DNA of 64,000 nucleotides, from the NCBI GenBank assembly GCA_949502235.1, contig CATBDC010000003.1:1-64000 (forward strand), written 5' to 3'. This DNA is from an uncultured Lachnospiraceae bacterium. GTDB taxonomy: Bacteria; Bacillota; Clostridia; Lachnospirales; Lachnospiraceae. The number at the start of each line of letters is the position of its first letter. Within the stretch, counting starts at the first letter, position 1. Below, piece after piece: positions 16,143 through 25,244 of the stretch. The translations under genes were made by a program, and so were the position numbers. The notes under the pieces are model-generated. The model was not told where the DNA came from and made no database searches. It was given only the letters and a program-made list of their open reading frames with translations.

Positions 16143-18341
16143 ATGGCGATTATACTTGACAAGACAAATACTTTATTTACCTTGCAGACAGACCATAGTA
16201 TGTACCAGATGAAAACAGACAGGTATGGAGTTTTACTCCATACCTACTTTGGTAAAAGAGGTTCCGTCTTTGACTATTCCTATCTGGTTACCTACGCAGA
16301 CCGCGGATTTTCTGGCAATCCTTATGATGCCGGAGAAGACCGCACTTATTCACTGGATGCTCTTCCACAGGAATATCCCACATACGGGAGCGGAGATTAC
16401 CGCTCCTGCGCGCTTAAAGTGAAATACCCTGACGGAAGCTTTTCCACAGAGCTTAAATATAAAAGCTTTGAGGTGAAAAAAGGAAAGTATTCACTTCCTG
16501 GCCTTCCGTCCGTATACGAGACAGAACAGGCGGAGGCGGATACTCTTATTATAACCCTTGAGGATACAAGGCATCTTTTTTATGTGCACCTGCATTATGG
16601 TGTTTTTGAAAAACTTGATATTATTACAAGGGCCGTCTCTATAGAAAACCACAGCGGTACGCCCCTTCTCCTTGAGAAGGTCCAGAGCTCCTGTATTGAT
16701 TTTCTTCATGGTGATTTTGATCTGCATACCTTTTATGGCAGGCATGTAAAGGAGCGTACGCACCAGCGCACCCCGGTGGTACACGGCATACAGTCTGTGG
16801 GAAGCACCCGCGGCACTTCCAGCCATCAGTACAATCCTTTCCTGATTCTTTCCGAAAAAGGAGCCTCGGAGGATTTCGGAAGCTGCTTTGGTCTTTCTCT
16901 TTTGTACAGCGGGGATTTTCTGGGACTGGCGGAAAAGGATCAGTTTGACCAGACAAGAATCCTCCTGGGTATTCACCCGGAAAATTTCATCTGGTATTTA
17001 AAGCCCGGTGCTTCCTTCTACTCTCCCGAAACTGTTCTTGCATATTCAGAGGAAGGCTTCGCAAAACTGTCCCATATTCTTCACAAAGCATTCCGTAGCA
17101 ATCTCTGCCGGGGCATATGGAAGGAAAAACGGCGCCCTGTTTTATTAAACAGCTGGGAAGGAGTCTATTTTGACTTTGACGGTGATAAACTGATATCCAT
17201 GGCAAAGGATGTGGCCAAGTTAGGAGTTGAGCTGTTTGTCATGGATGACGGATGGTTCGGGAAACGTGAAGACGATGTGTCCGGACTGGGAGACTGGATT
17301 GTAAATGAAGAAAAGCTTGGCTGCTCCCTGCATAATGTATCAGAGCAGATCCACAGTCTGGGAATGAATTTCGGTATCTGGTTTGAACCGGAGGGCTTAA
17401 GCGAAGACAGTGCACTTTACCGCATGCATCCTGACTGGGCTTTAAAAATTCCTGGAAAACCGCCTGTCCGGGCCCGTTACCAGCTTCTTCTTGACTTTTC
17501 TAGGGAGGATGTACGGGAATATATCCTGCGCCACGTATGCCAGGTGCTTGACAGTGCCAGAATTGAATATTTGAAATGGGATTTAAACCGGAGCCTTTCT
17601 GATCTTTACAGCGCTGCCCTCCCGCCTGAGAGACAGGGCGAAACTGCACACCGCTATGTTCTTGGTGTGTATGACATGCTGGAAAAATTGAATACTCGCT
17701 ATCCTGATATGCTGATCGAGGGCTGCAGCGGCGGCGGCGGACGTTTTGATGCCGGTATGCTCTATTACACCCCGCAGATCTGGTGCAGCGATGACACGGA
17801 TGCTGTCGAGCGTTTAAGTATTCAATACGGCACTTCCTTCGCCTACCCTGTAAGCACAATGGGCTCCCATGTATCCAAATGCCCTAATGAACAGACAGGC
17901 CGTATGACGCCTCTTAATACACGCGCCACTGTGGCTATGTCCGGTACCTTCGGCTATGAGCTCGATCCAGATGAGATGGCAGAGGAGGACAAGGATGCTG
18001 TAAGACTTCAGATTCAGGAATTTAAGAAATATTATAATTTAATCCAGTATGGTAATTATTACCGCCTGACGGCTCCTGATGAAGCTGACAGCTGGCACTG
18101 CTGGCAGTTTACTTCCGAGGACGCACAGGAAGCTCTTCTCTTTGCCGTATCCATTAAAATCCATCCAAACGGACCGGGATACTGGTGCCGGCTTAAGGGG
18201 CTTAAGGCAGATGCCGTCTATGAGGTAAACGGGATAAAATACCCCGGAGACGTGCTTATGAATGCAGGGCTTCCTCTCCCGGCGGCAAAAACAGAATATG
18301 AAAGTGTAAGGCTTCATATAGCCAGGGACGGAGAAAAATAA
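16143..18341 (+). CDS. aga: Alpha-galactosidase (GH36)
   Basis: A 732-residue cytoplasmic GH36 enzyme that releases galactose from melibiose, raffinose and stachyose. An N-terminal beta-sandwich (about 1-320) is followed by the catalytic barrel. KWDLNRS carries the nucleophile Asp480 and CSDDTDA the acid/base Asp550; the 70-residue spacing equals that of characterised family members. VMDDGWFG and WFEPEGLS line the site. It is the last gene of the operon and ends in a strong bidirectional hairpin. No signal peptide, consistent with import of the intact oligosaccharide. Confidence 0.95.
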   Translation: MAIILDKTNTLFTLQTDHSMYQMKTDRYGVLLHTYFGKRGSVFDYSYLVTYADRGFSGNPYDAGEDRTYSLDALPQEYPTYGSGDYRSCALKVKYPDGSFSTELKYKSFEVKKGKYSLPGLPSVYETEQAEADTLIITLEDTRHLFYVHLHYGVFEKLDIITRAVSIENHSGTPLLLEKVQSSCIDFLHGDFDLHTFYGRHVKERTHQRTPVVHGIQSVGSTRGTSSHQYNPFLILSEKGASEDFGSCFGLSLLYSGDFLGLAEKDQFDQTRILLGIHPENFIWYLKPGASFYSPETVLAYSEEGFAKLSHILHKAFRSNLCRGIWKEKRRPVLLNSWEGVYFDFDGDKLISMAKDVAKLGVELFVMDDGWFGKREDDVSGLGDWIVNEEKLGCSLHNVSEQIHSLGMNFGIWFEPEGLSEDSALYRMHPDWALKIPGKPPVRARYQLLLDFSREDVREYILRHVCQVLDSARIEYLKWDLNRSLSDLYSAALPPERQGETAHRYVLGVYDMLEKLNTRYPDMLIEGCSGGGGRFDAGMLYYTPQIWCSDDTDAVERLSIQYGTSFAYPVSTMGSHVSKCPNEQTGRMTPLNTRATVAMSGTFGYELDPDEMAEEDKDAVRLQIQEFKKYYNLIQYGNYYRLTAPDEADSWHCWQFTSEDAQEALLFAVSIKIHPNGPGYWCRLKGLKADAVYEVNGIKYPGDVLMNAGLPLPAAKTEYESVRLHIARDGEK

Positions 18342-18370
18342 AGAATGTGCAAAGCACATTCTTTATTTTT
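18340..18370. terminator. Bidirectional terminator
   Basis: Perfect 11-base arms AAAGAATGTGC / GCACATTCTTT with a 3-base loop and an AT run on each side lie between the convergent aga and CarD-like genes. Confidence 0.85.
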
Positions 18371-18875
18371 CTACTCCGTCTCCAAACTTTGTTTTAATAA
18401 ACATCTTTACTTCATCCTTCGGCATGTCAAGTGCCATGGCAAATTCCCCGATAAGAAAATTTTCTGCAATGCCAAGATACTTATCATCAACATTTATTGA
18501 TTTCTTACCCAGCGAAAGCCGCTTCATCTTCCTGGCATGGGAAGCTTTAATAATGGCAATCCAGGATTTACATTCATTTTTAAGCAATGCTTCCTTATAC
18601 AGAGCCTCCCTCTTCTTTTCTTCTGCCACCCACAATGCCTCAATCTTTGGCATATCATCAATCAATGCCCTTGCCTCATCGGCGGAAATAACCTCTCGTA
18701 TCTGTCCTCTTTCATTTGACACTGGCGTATAGAGTGTCCCCTTCGCATTGTACACCGGCTTTAAAGTATAGTACTCCTTCTTCTTATCGGAGCAGCTCAT
18801 ATCAAGCTTTCCGATTGCCGTAATTTCACAGATACCCTCTTTGTAATGCGCTACATAATTTCCTATTTTATACAT
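18363..18875 (-). CDS. CarD/CdnL-like transcription regulator
   Basis: 170 residues. The N-terminus (MYKIGNYVAHYKEGICEITA) is the RNA-polymerase-interacting tudor-like domain shared with CarD and the RID of TRCF. The C-terminal half is helical, as in CdnL proteins, and may contact promoter DNA. It stands alone after its terminator. The physiological targets are not visible. Confidence 0.85.
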   Translation of the reverse strand: MYKIGNYVAHYKEGICEITAIGKLDMSCSDKKKEYYTLKPVYNAKGTLYTPVSNERGQIREVISADEARALIDDMPKIEALWVAEEKKREALYKEALLKNECKSWIAIIKASHARKMKRLSLGKKSINVDDKYLGIAENFLIGEFAMALDMPKDEVKMFIKTKFGDGVEK

Positions 18876-18938
18876 ATTATCACCTGTTTTTATTGTAGCA
18901 CGTAAAATCCAAAAATGTAAGTGTTTTTTCAGAAAATT

Positions 18939-18958
18939 AGTTATTGTTTACAGTAACT
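18939..18958. repeat. Short palindromic repeat
   Basis: AGTTATTGT/ACAGTAACT is an imperfect inverted pair, a degenerate minimal form of the GTTACTGT family. Confidence 0.35.
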
Positions 18959-18966
18959 TACAAAAA

Positions 18967-19695
18967 TTATCTTATAAATCCTTCGTTATATGCTTTTATC
19001 TTATTATAAGTATATAATTCTGTATATGTCGCCTGGGCATAAGGATTAACAAAAAAGATAGTTAAAATTCCGCAGGTGCAGCCAGACAGAAGCACCCAGC
19101 CCAGGAAGGAAAGGCTAAGGACAAAGGTATTCCATTTTTCCCCGTCCATCATCCTTTTACTGATAGCAAATGCCTCTCTTCTGTCCATCCCCGGATTTTC
19201 TGCCAGAATATAGGGCACCATCAGATACTCATAAGATTTTATAATTCCTGGTACAACAAGTAAAAGTGACCACAGAAATATATACAAATCCATTAAAAAC
19301 ATTGTCAGGACAACGTTGCCATACTCACCTGAACGAAAGGGAGAAAGAATCGTGCCGATCTTTGTTTTTTGTGTTCTGTTCAAAATAAAAAACCGTGACC
19401 CTCCAACCGTAAACACATTTCCCACAAATATCTTTAAGCCTATGCTGATTAATGTAAGTATAACGCCAAAGACAGCAAAAGCAGCTAAAAATGACATAAA
19501 TGCATGCCACGCCTCCGGCGAATAGACATAGCTTAAGTTCTCCATATTTTCCTGATAATATTTAATATTAAAGTTCCATCCACCTGCACCTGCCGCTCCA
19601 AAAATACCCATAAGAAATGTCACAGCCACACATTCCCAGTAACTTCTGTAAAATGCCAGCTTTCCATTTTCCTTCAACTGTGCTCTTGTCCACAT
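18967..19695 (-). CDS. DUF975 family integral membrane protein
   Basis: 242 residues with about five to six hydrophobic spans. The start MWTRAQLKENGKLAFYRSYW and the ending YAQATYTELYTYNK are typical of DUF975 proteins. Function is unknown. It lies 14 bases after ptsI and is probably co-transcribed with it. Confidence 0.8.
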   Translation of the reverse strand: MWTRAQLKENGKLAFYRSYWECVAVTFLMGIFGAAGAGGWNFNIKYYQENMENLSYVYSPEAWHAFMSFLAAFAVFGVILTLISIGLKIFVGNVFTVGGSRFFILNRTQKTKIGTILSPFRSGEYGNVVLTMFLMDLYIFLWSLLLVVPGIIKSYEYLMVPYILAENPGMDRREAFAISKRMMDGEKWNTFVLSLSFLGWVLLSGCTCGILTIFFVNPYAQATYTELYTYNKIKAYNEGFIR

Positions 19696-19709
19696 GTATA
19701 AGTCCTCCC

Positions 19710-21335
19710 TTATTGAATGTCTCTTATCTTCTTCCTAAGTGCCAGTACCTGATTTGGCGCCACCGAAAGTTCATCTATTCCAATCTGTATGAAAAATTCT
19801 GTCATTGTTAAGTCCGCTGCCAGATCGCCGCATATACTGATCGTTTTCCCTTCAAGATGAACATTGTTCGTTACAATCCGTATCATCTTAAGCACCGCTG
19901 GATGATATGGATCATAATATTTTTCGAGCCTGTGGTTTCCCCTGTCAAGGCCGAGCGTAAGCTGGGTAAGGTCATTGGTTCCTATGCTGAAAAAATCTAC
20001 TTCCCTCGCCAGCTCACCGCTTATCATAACCGCCGCCGGAGTCTCTATCATAACTCCCACCGGAATGTTGACATTAAAAGGAATCTTATCCTCCTTAAGC
20101 CCCCTTTTCACTCTTTCTAATGTATCCCTGGCCCTTTTTACTTCATTAAGGGATGTGATCATGGGAAACATGATCTGGACATTTCCATATGCCGAAGCCC
20201 TAAGAATCGCACGGAGCTGTTCGATAAATAAATCCTCCTTTTCAAACATGACCCGAAGCCCTCTAAGGCCGATAGCCGGATTATTCTGATAGCCCATGGT
20301 AATACACTGGGCCATCTTATCTCCCCCCAGATCTGCCACCCGGATAACTACCCGGTTATTCCCCATAGATTCCGCCGCAAGCCTGTATACCTGGAAAATC
20401 TGATCCTCCGTTGGGATTCTGTTTCCGGTTTCCATGTATAAAAACTCACTTCTGAAAAGTCCGATTCCCCCTGCGTCACTCCTTAAGACGCTTTCAATAT
20501 CCTCCCTTGTACCTACATTTGCACATATATCAATCTTCTGCCCGCTTTGAGTAACATTCTCCTTACCCTTAAGGCGTTCCAGATTCTTTGTCTGATGAAC
20601 GCCTGCATCCCGTCTTTCTTTCATTTTTGTCAAGGTTGTATAATCCGGCTCAATGTATACTTTTCCTTCATATCCATCGACAATGATCGTCTTTCCCTCG
20701 TATTCTTCCTTAAGAACCTCCCCTAATCCAATTACTGACGGAATCCCCTTTGTCCTTGCAAGAACCGCCGTATGGGAGTTAATAGCGCCGTACATGGTAA
20801 CAAACCCCAGCACCTTTGACTTATCAAGCTGAACCGTATCGCTGGGGTACAGCTCCCTTGCAGCCATAACAAAGGGCTCATCCATAAACATTCTGTCCTT
20901 AAAGCTTCTGGAAAGAATACGGATCAGTCTTAAGGCTACATCCCGGATATCGCCTTCATGCCCTCTGTTAAATCCCTTCTTCTGGAAATCGGCATCACTT
21001 AAAAGTCTCTCCGCTGCCCTTTGTACAACGTACTCTGCATTAAGCTTTTCTTCAAGAATCATTGACGTTATCTTGTCAGTAAACTCCTGAACCTCCAGTA
21101 TCTCCTGCTGCATCTCAAAAATAGCCGCATTGGCTTCTCCGACCTCCCGCACTGATAAATCATATAACACCTTCAGCTCGGATATCGCCTTCTCTCTCGC
21201 ACGGGTAAAACGCTGTATCTCCTTTTCAACATCCTTTACATAAATTTTCTTAATTTCTTTTATATCCCTTTTATAAAAAGCAAGCTTTCCGATTGCAATC
21301 CCCTCTGAGATCTTCTTCCCTGTTAATGTAATCAT
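19710..21335 (-). CDS. ptsI: Phosphoenolpyruvate-protein phosphotransferase (PTS enzyme I)
   Basis: 541 residues. Enzyme I takes phosphate from PEP and passes it to HPr. The phosphohistidine is His188 in GAINSHTAVLAR. The PEP-binding barrel shows FRSEFLYM, GTNDLTQ and the Cys in ISICGDLAAD. It is a little shorter than usual (about 570), mainly at the C-terminus. No ptsH lies adjacent. A DUF975 gene follows. The start is preceded by AAGAGG, 6-12 bases upstream. Confidence 0.95.
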   Translation of the reverse strand: MITLTGKKISEGIAIGKLAFYKRDIKEIKKIYVKDVEKEIQRFTRAREKAISELKVLYDLSVREVGEANAAIFEMQQEILEVQEFTDKITSMILEEKLNAEYVVQRAAERLLSDADFQKKGFNRGHEGDIRDVALRLIRILSRSFKDRMFMDEPFVMAARELYPSDTVQLDKSKVLGFVTMYGAINSHTAVLARTKGIPSVIGLGEVLKEEYEGKTIIVDGYEGKVYIEPDYTTLTKMKERRDAGVHQTKNLERLKGKENVTQSGQKIDICANVGTREDIESVLRSDAGGIGLFRSEFLYMETGNRIPTEDQIFQVYRLAAESMGNNRVVIRVADLGGDKMAQCITMGYQNNPAIGLRGLRVMFEKEDLFIEQLRAILRASAYGNVQIMFPMITSLNEVKRARDTLERVKRGLKEDKIPFNVNIPVGVMIETPAAVMISGELAREVDFFSIGTNDLTQLTLGLDRGNHRLEKYYDPYHPAVLKMIRIVTNNVHLEGKTISICGDLAADLTMTEFFIQIGIDELSVAPNQVLALRKKIRDIQ

Positions 21336-21430
21336 ATCCTCAACCTCTTTTTAATGTAATCTATATCTTAACTTTACACGCACTGACAGACTTCGTCAAG
21401 AAAATATCTTAAAAAACCTTAAGGAATCCA

Positions 21431-21459
21431 TTGACTTTTTCTCCAATACACGATACAAT
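21431..21459 (+). promoter_or_regulatory. Promoter of the cold-shock gene
   Basis: TTGACT (21431-21436) and TACAAT (21454-21459) are 17 bases apart. The leader that follows has a hairpin AATTCGAA/TTCGAATT (21473-21492) just before the ribosome site, as befits a cold-shock leader. Confidence 0.7.
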
Positions 21460-21526
21460 GGCAAAGTATCATAATTCGAAGTTTTTCGAATTAGAACATT
21501 TTTCATTTTTATATGGAGGTATCACT

Positions 21527-21724
21527 ATGAAGGGTACAGTGAAATGGTTTAACAACCAAAAGGGTTACGGTTTCATTTCTGATGAAGCCGGAAACGATGT
21601 ATTCGTACACTACTCAGGCCTCAACATGGAAGGATTCAAATCCTTAGAAGAAGGCCAGGCAGTAGAATACGATGTAACCGAAGGCGCTAAAGGACCTCAG
21701 GCGGTAAATGTAACGAAGCTCTAA
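21527..21724 (+). CDS. csp: Cold-shock protein (CspA family)
   Basis: A 65-residue single cold-shock domain with RNP1 KGYGFIS and RNP2 VFVHYS. It binds single-stranded nucleic acid and acts as an RNA chaperone. The ATG at 21527 has GGAGGT seven bases upstream; a longer frame from 21431 would begin inside the promoter and is not used. It is a single-gene unit with a long 3' region. Confidence 0.95.
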   Translation: MKGTVKWFNNQKGYGFISDEAGNDVFVHYSGLNMEGFKSLEEGQAVEYDVTEGAKGPQAVNVTKL

Positions 21725-21840
21725 ACCCTATTAATCATATTTTTGAAGCACTTTTTATTATTAAGAATAGTATTGATTGCAATATCCAGGATTAATATAT
21801 AAAAGTAATATGTAAGTATTATATAAAATACGATTAATAA

Positions 21841-21880
21841 AAACAAACCCGGCCGGCATATACCGGCCGGGTTTGTTTTG
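21841..21880 (+). terminator. Strong terminator after csp
   Basis: Perfect 16-base arms (AAACAAACCCGGCCGG and its complement) with a 6-base loop are followed by TTG. It lies 117 bases after csp. The gap 21725-22043 contains this hairpin, an AT-rich 3' region and repeat copy C, and no gene. Confidence 0.8.
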
Positions 21881-21884
21881 CGAT

Positions 21885-22035
21885 TACTATTCACGGCCTG
21901 GAAGGCCGCTCATAGTAACGATTCGGGGAGAAATTTAAAGTTTTGCTACGCAAAAAATCGTCCCTCACACCTGAATCATTTTCTTACGGTCTGCGCAGTA
22001 AATGCGCAGACCTGTGAGCAGCCACTAAGTTACTG
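21885..22035 (-). repeat. Palindromic intergenic repeat, diverged long copy C
   Basis: In reverse orientation it contains the same core as 3410-3540 and 55141-55272: CTGAATCATTTTCTTACGGT and the GGTCTGCGCA/TGCGCAGACC hairpin, with end sequences close to TTACTATTCAC and AGTTACTG. The middle part has diverged. Confidence 0.7.
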
Positions 22036-22043
22036 TTTTTCCC

Positions 22044-22958
22044 TTAAAAGACGATTGCTGATACGATTGGAATAGTTATAACGGACAAAAGCGTTGTCAG
22101 CGCAACACCCCTTGCTGCCAGCTCTGCCTCCTTACTGTCTCCGTACTGCTGCATCAGCATTGCGTTCATGCTTGCCGCAGGTGTTGCTATCATAATCATA
22201 CAGACCCCGCACAACATATCATTGCTGATTACATGCTTAATCACAGGCATAAAAAGAACCGGAAGCACTAAAAGCTTTGAAATGGAATAGGAGAGCATCC
22301 TTATATCCATAAACAGTTCTCTAAGAGGCATATCTGCCAGCGAAATTCCGATCACGATCATACTAAGAGGCGCCGTAAGTCCACTAAGTCCGCCCATCGT
22401 TGTATTAAAAAACTGCGGTGTAGGAATCTTGAGCAGATAGATGGCAATGGCAATTATGCTGCTGATGACGCCAATATTCAATATTTTTATCCATTCAATC
22501 CTCCCCATATTCTGGCCTCTTGCAGTCTGTATTCCATAGGTATACATCAGCACATTAAACAGCATGGAAAAGATGGCCGCATATAAAAGGGCATCCTGAC
22601 CATATACGGCCGCTATAACCGGAAAACCCATAAAACCAATATTATTAAAGGCTGACATAAGCCTGTAAATTTTTTTCTCCTTTGCTTCTGCACGGAAAAG
22701 TACCGGAAGTAAAAGGGACAGCGCCACCATTCCCCCCAAAATGACAATAGCCGTTAAGGCAGTTACAAGAAGCTCTCTGCCTTCAATCATTCCGTCTCCA
22801 TTCACGACTGCTGACAGTGTAAGCGCCGGATTCGCCACGTTCACCACTATCCAGGATATCCTTTTACTAAATTCTTCATCCATAATTCCCCTCTTCGCAG
22901 CGGCGTACCCTATCACAATGTAAATAAATAATACAATCATCTGTTGTAAAAGCAGCAT
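22044..22958 (-). CDS. AEC-family (auxin efflux carrier-like) permease
   Basis: About 304 residues with around ten hydrophobic spans. The N-terminus (IVLFIYIVIGYAAAKRGIMD) and the mid-protein FNNIGFMGFPVIAAVYG motif are typical of AEC transporters such as malate, malonate and auxin-like carriers. In-frame starts at 23000 and 22976 exist, but a promoter-like TTGAAC/TATGCT pair overlaps the first, so 22958 is favoured without a strong ribosome site. The substrate cannot be told. Confidence 0.82.
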   Translation of the reverse strand: MLLLQQMIVLFIYIVIGYAAAKRGIMDEEFSKRISWIVVNVANPALTLSAVVNGDGMIEGRELLVTALTAIVILGGMVALSLLLPVLFRAEAKEKKIYRLMSAFNNIGFMGFPVIAAVYGQDALLYAAIFSMLFNVLMYTYGIQTARGQNMGRIEWIKILNIGVISSIIAIAIYLLKIPTPQFFNTTMGGLSGLTAPLSMIVIGISLADMPLRELFMDIRMLSYSISKLLVLPVLFMPVIKHVISNDMLCGVCMIMIATPAASMNAMLMQQYGDSKEAELAARGVALTTLLSVITIPIVSAIVF

Positions 22959-23038
22959 ACTCTTTTTCCATCCCATCCATATATTTAACATATATAGCAT
23001 ACCACATTTTTAAGAATGTTCAAGAGTCCAAATCCACA

Positions 23039-24394
23039 CTATTCCTTTAATGACTCCAGGGCGGGACCGTCAAGAAGCTTTCCGTCTCTGTCGAAGCGTG
23101 AACCATGGCACGGGCAGTCCCAGGTTCCCTCCTCCGGATTCCAGGCCAGCTTACAGCCCATGTGTGCACACCGCTTCGTATGCCTCGTACTAGCCAGATT
23201 TTTCACTGCCTCCTTCTGATTGACGGAAAACTCTCTAATTCCTAGCATTGGTATAGGTCTTTGAGGAGAAAATACATCCGCCTCCGGCACCTCCATTCCC
23301 TCTATCATGCAGGAGATAATCCTTGCGCTTACCATAGACTGAGTCATCCCCCATTTTCCGAATCCTGTAGCCACATACCAGCCCTTTCTTCTTCCTGGGC
23401 TGAATTTCCCGATATAAGGAATACCATCCAGCGTCATACAGTCCTGTGCCGACCACCGCGACATCTCCTGCGCCCCCGGCCACATTTCCTCCGCCTTATT
23501 AGCAAGCCCTTCATAACCTGCGTCATGGCTTTTCCTGTCCTCTTTAAAATCCCCCGTCCTGTGTCCTCCGCCCCCAAACAAAAGAACATCTCCCTCACCG
23601 CGGAAAGAATATCCATTACTATCTATCCCCAAATAATATCCATCCAATTCCTGCGCCCCCTTAAGAGCCAGCACATAACTTCTGGACTGGTACATCCTGG
23701 CAAAATAATATCCCGGCATATTAACAAACGGAAAATGACATGCAAAAACAATCTTCCCTGCCGTCACTGTCCCCCGCTCCGTAACCACCCGGCTTCTCCC
23801 CTCCCCATCATATACAACTTTCTTAACCTTCGTTTCCTCAAAAATCCGCAGCTTCTCCGAAACCCCTTTCAAAAATTTAAGGGGATGAAACCTTGCCTGA
23901 TTTTCATATGTCAGCACACTCTTCACCGGAAAAGGAAGCTCACACTCCTTCCTGTAAACCATCTGAATTCCAAGCCCTGCCGCCGCCTCCGCCTCCTTCT
24001 TAAGCGTCTCTGTCCCTTCACAGGAATAAAGATTCCCATTACACCGCACAAAATCACATTCTATCCTGCACTCCTCTATCACTCTTTCATACTCTCCGAC
24101 TGCCCATTCTTGAAATCCCGCATAATGCTTCGCCTTCTCCCGTCCATATATCTGAATCATCTTATCATAAATCACCCCGTGCTGGGAAGTAATTTTAGCC
24201 GTTGTCCCCCCAGTCTGCCCGCTTCCAATACGATTCCCTTCCAAAATAACCACATCAATCCCTTTTTTCGCAAGCATATACCCCGTAAGAACCCCCGCAA
24301 GCCCCCCGCCGACAACCACAACCTCTACATCCAAATCCCCCTTAAGCGGATTCCTCTTCTGTACCATCACTGTATCCATCCAAATACTCCTCAT
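23039..24394 (-). CDS. FAD-dependent oxidoreductase with C-terminal Rieske domain
   Basis: 451 residues. The N-terminal Rossmann FAD site reads VVVVGGGLAGVLTGYMLAKK (about 25-44), followed by a DAO-type fold with a GxGxWG-like ATGFGKWGMTQ near the end. The C-terminal Rieske [2Fe-2S] motif is complete: CAHMGC (Cys and His) and CPCHGSRF (Cys and His). Such fusions occur in Firmicutes and Actinobacteria; the substrate is unknown. GAGGTG lies before the ATG. A single gene upstream of a large inverted-repeat element. Confidence 0.88.
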   Translation of the reverse strand: MRSIWMDTVMVQKRNPLKGDLDVEVVVVGGGLAGVLTGYMLAKKGIDVVILEGNRIGSGQTGGTTAKITSQHGVIYDKMIQIYGREKAKHYAGFQEWAVGEYERVIEECRIECDFVRCNGNLYSCEGTETLKKEAEAAAGLGIQMVYRKECELPFPVKSVLTYENQARFHPLKFLKGVSEKLRIFEETKVKKVVYDGEGRSRVVTERGTVTAGKIVFACHFPFVNMPGYYFARMYQSRSYVLALKGAQELDGYYLGIDSNGYSFRGEGDVLLFGGGGHRTGDFKEDRKSHDAGYEGLANKAEEMWPGAQEMSRWSAQDCMTLDGIPYIGKFSPGRRKGWYVATGFGKWGMTQSMVSARIISCMIEGMEVPEADVFSPQRPIPMLGIREFSVNQKEAVKNLASTRHTKRCAHMGCKLAWNPEEGTWDCPCHGSRFDRDGKLLDGPALESLKE

Positions 24395-24488
24395 ACCATC
24401 ACCTCAAAAATAGTATACCCCCCAGACCGCCGCAAAATTCATAACATTATAGCTTCCAGGCTCACTGCTCCGCGGGAATAAGCCGTCA

Positions 24489-24767
24489 GTGTGCCGCCAT
24501 AGCACTCCCCTGCATCTGTAATCGTCTGTTTTACACCGTTTGGAGACACGGCCATAATCTGTTAATGAAAAGAAGCCGTTATACAGGACCGCGCCATGTA
24601 CCACAAGTACATGGCGCGAAGACAGTTGAGACGAGAATTCATCAAGAATTCTCATCGAATCTGTCTGATGTCCTGTATAACGGCTTCTTTGAGTTTACAG
24701 ATTATCCGTGTCGGAACCGGTGTAAAACAGACGATTACAGATGCAGGGGAGTGCTATGGCGGTACAC
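24489..24767. repeat. 279-base element with ~98-base inverted arms and nested hairpins
   Basis: The left arm (24489-24589) and right arm (24670-24767) are near-identical inverted copies, differing mainly in a short central patch with a net 3-base length difference. The 80-base loop holds a perfect 11-base hairpin (24591-24601 with 24607-24617, loop CACAA) and a perfect 8-base hairpin GAGAATTC/GAATTCTC (24633-24653). It fills most of the 391-base gap between the Rieske oxidoreductase and the ACT gene. Read outward, both arms keep an open frame encoding similar peptides (for example RCKTDDYRCRGVLWR in each). Confidence 0.8.
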
Positions 24768-24785
24768 GTCCTCCTTATATACCCC

Positions 24786-25229
24786 CTACTGATTCGCCCT
24801 ATAAGCCTCATCCGCCCCATACACATCAAATCCGCTTTCCTTCAATATCTCCACAACCTTCTGCGGGTCATCACTCTTAAGCACTGCTGCCGCATCGCTT
24901 CCGTTTGCAAATGCGTACATATACTCCACATTTACCTTTCCCTCCACGATCTGGTGCATCGCCTTACTTAAGGAGCCTGCCGCATGAGGAACCCTAAGAG
25001 CCACCACATCCGTAAGCATAGATGTAATCCCCTCTGCCTTAAGGGCAGCCTTCCCTTTTTCCGGCTCTGACACAATCATGCGCAGCATCCCGTATTCGGA
25101 TGTATCTGCAAGACTTAACGCCACAATATTTACATCATTTTTAGCAAGGACCTTTAAAACCTCGTCCAGGCGTCCTTCCCTGTTTTCTAAAAATACAGAT
25201 AACTGCTGAATCGTATTACTAAAACCCAT
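24786..25229 (-). CDS. ACT-domain amino-acid-binding protein
   Basis: 147 residues with two ACT repeats (about 5-70 and 75-140), starting QLSVFLENREGRLDEVLKVL. ACT domains bind amino acids and modulate partners. Proteins of this type commonly sit beside phenylacetate-CoA ligase and indolepyruvate oxidoreductase genes, as here, 15 bases after paaK. It may sense an aromatic or branched amino acid for that pathway. Confidence 0.85.
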   Translation of the reverse strand: MGFSNTIQQLSVFLENREGRLDEVLKVLAKNDVNIVALSLADTSEYGMLRMIVSEPEKGKAALKAEGITSMLTDVVALRVPHAAGSLSKAMHQIVEGKVNVEYMYAFANGSDAAAVLKSDDPQKVVEILKESGFDVYGADEAYRANQ

Positions 25230-25244
25230 GACATTTCCTCCTTT

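Noticed and set aside
23261-24481. 406-codon open frame on the plus strand
   Set aside because: It is antisense to the Rieske oxidoreductase, has low-complexity Arg/Pro/His composition, no domain and no ribosome site.
24489-24767. Riboswitch for the Rieske gene or a standard terminator of the ior operon
   Set aside because: The near-perfect ~98-base arms are far longer than either, and no known riboswitch core was recognised.
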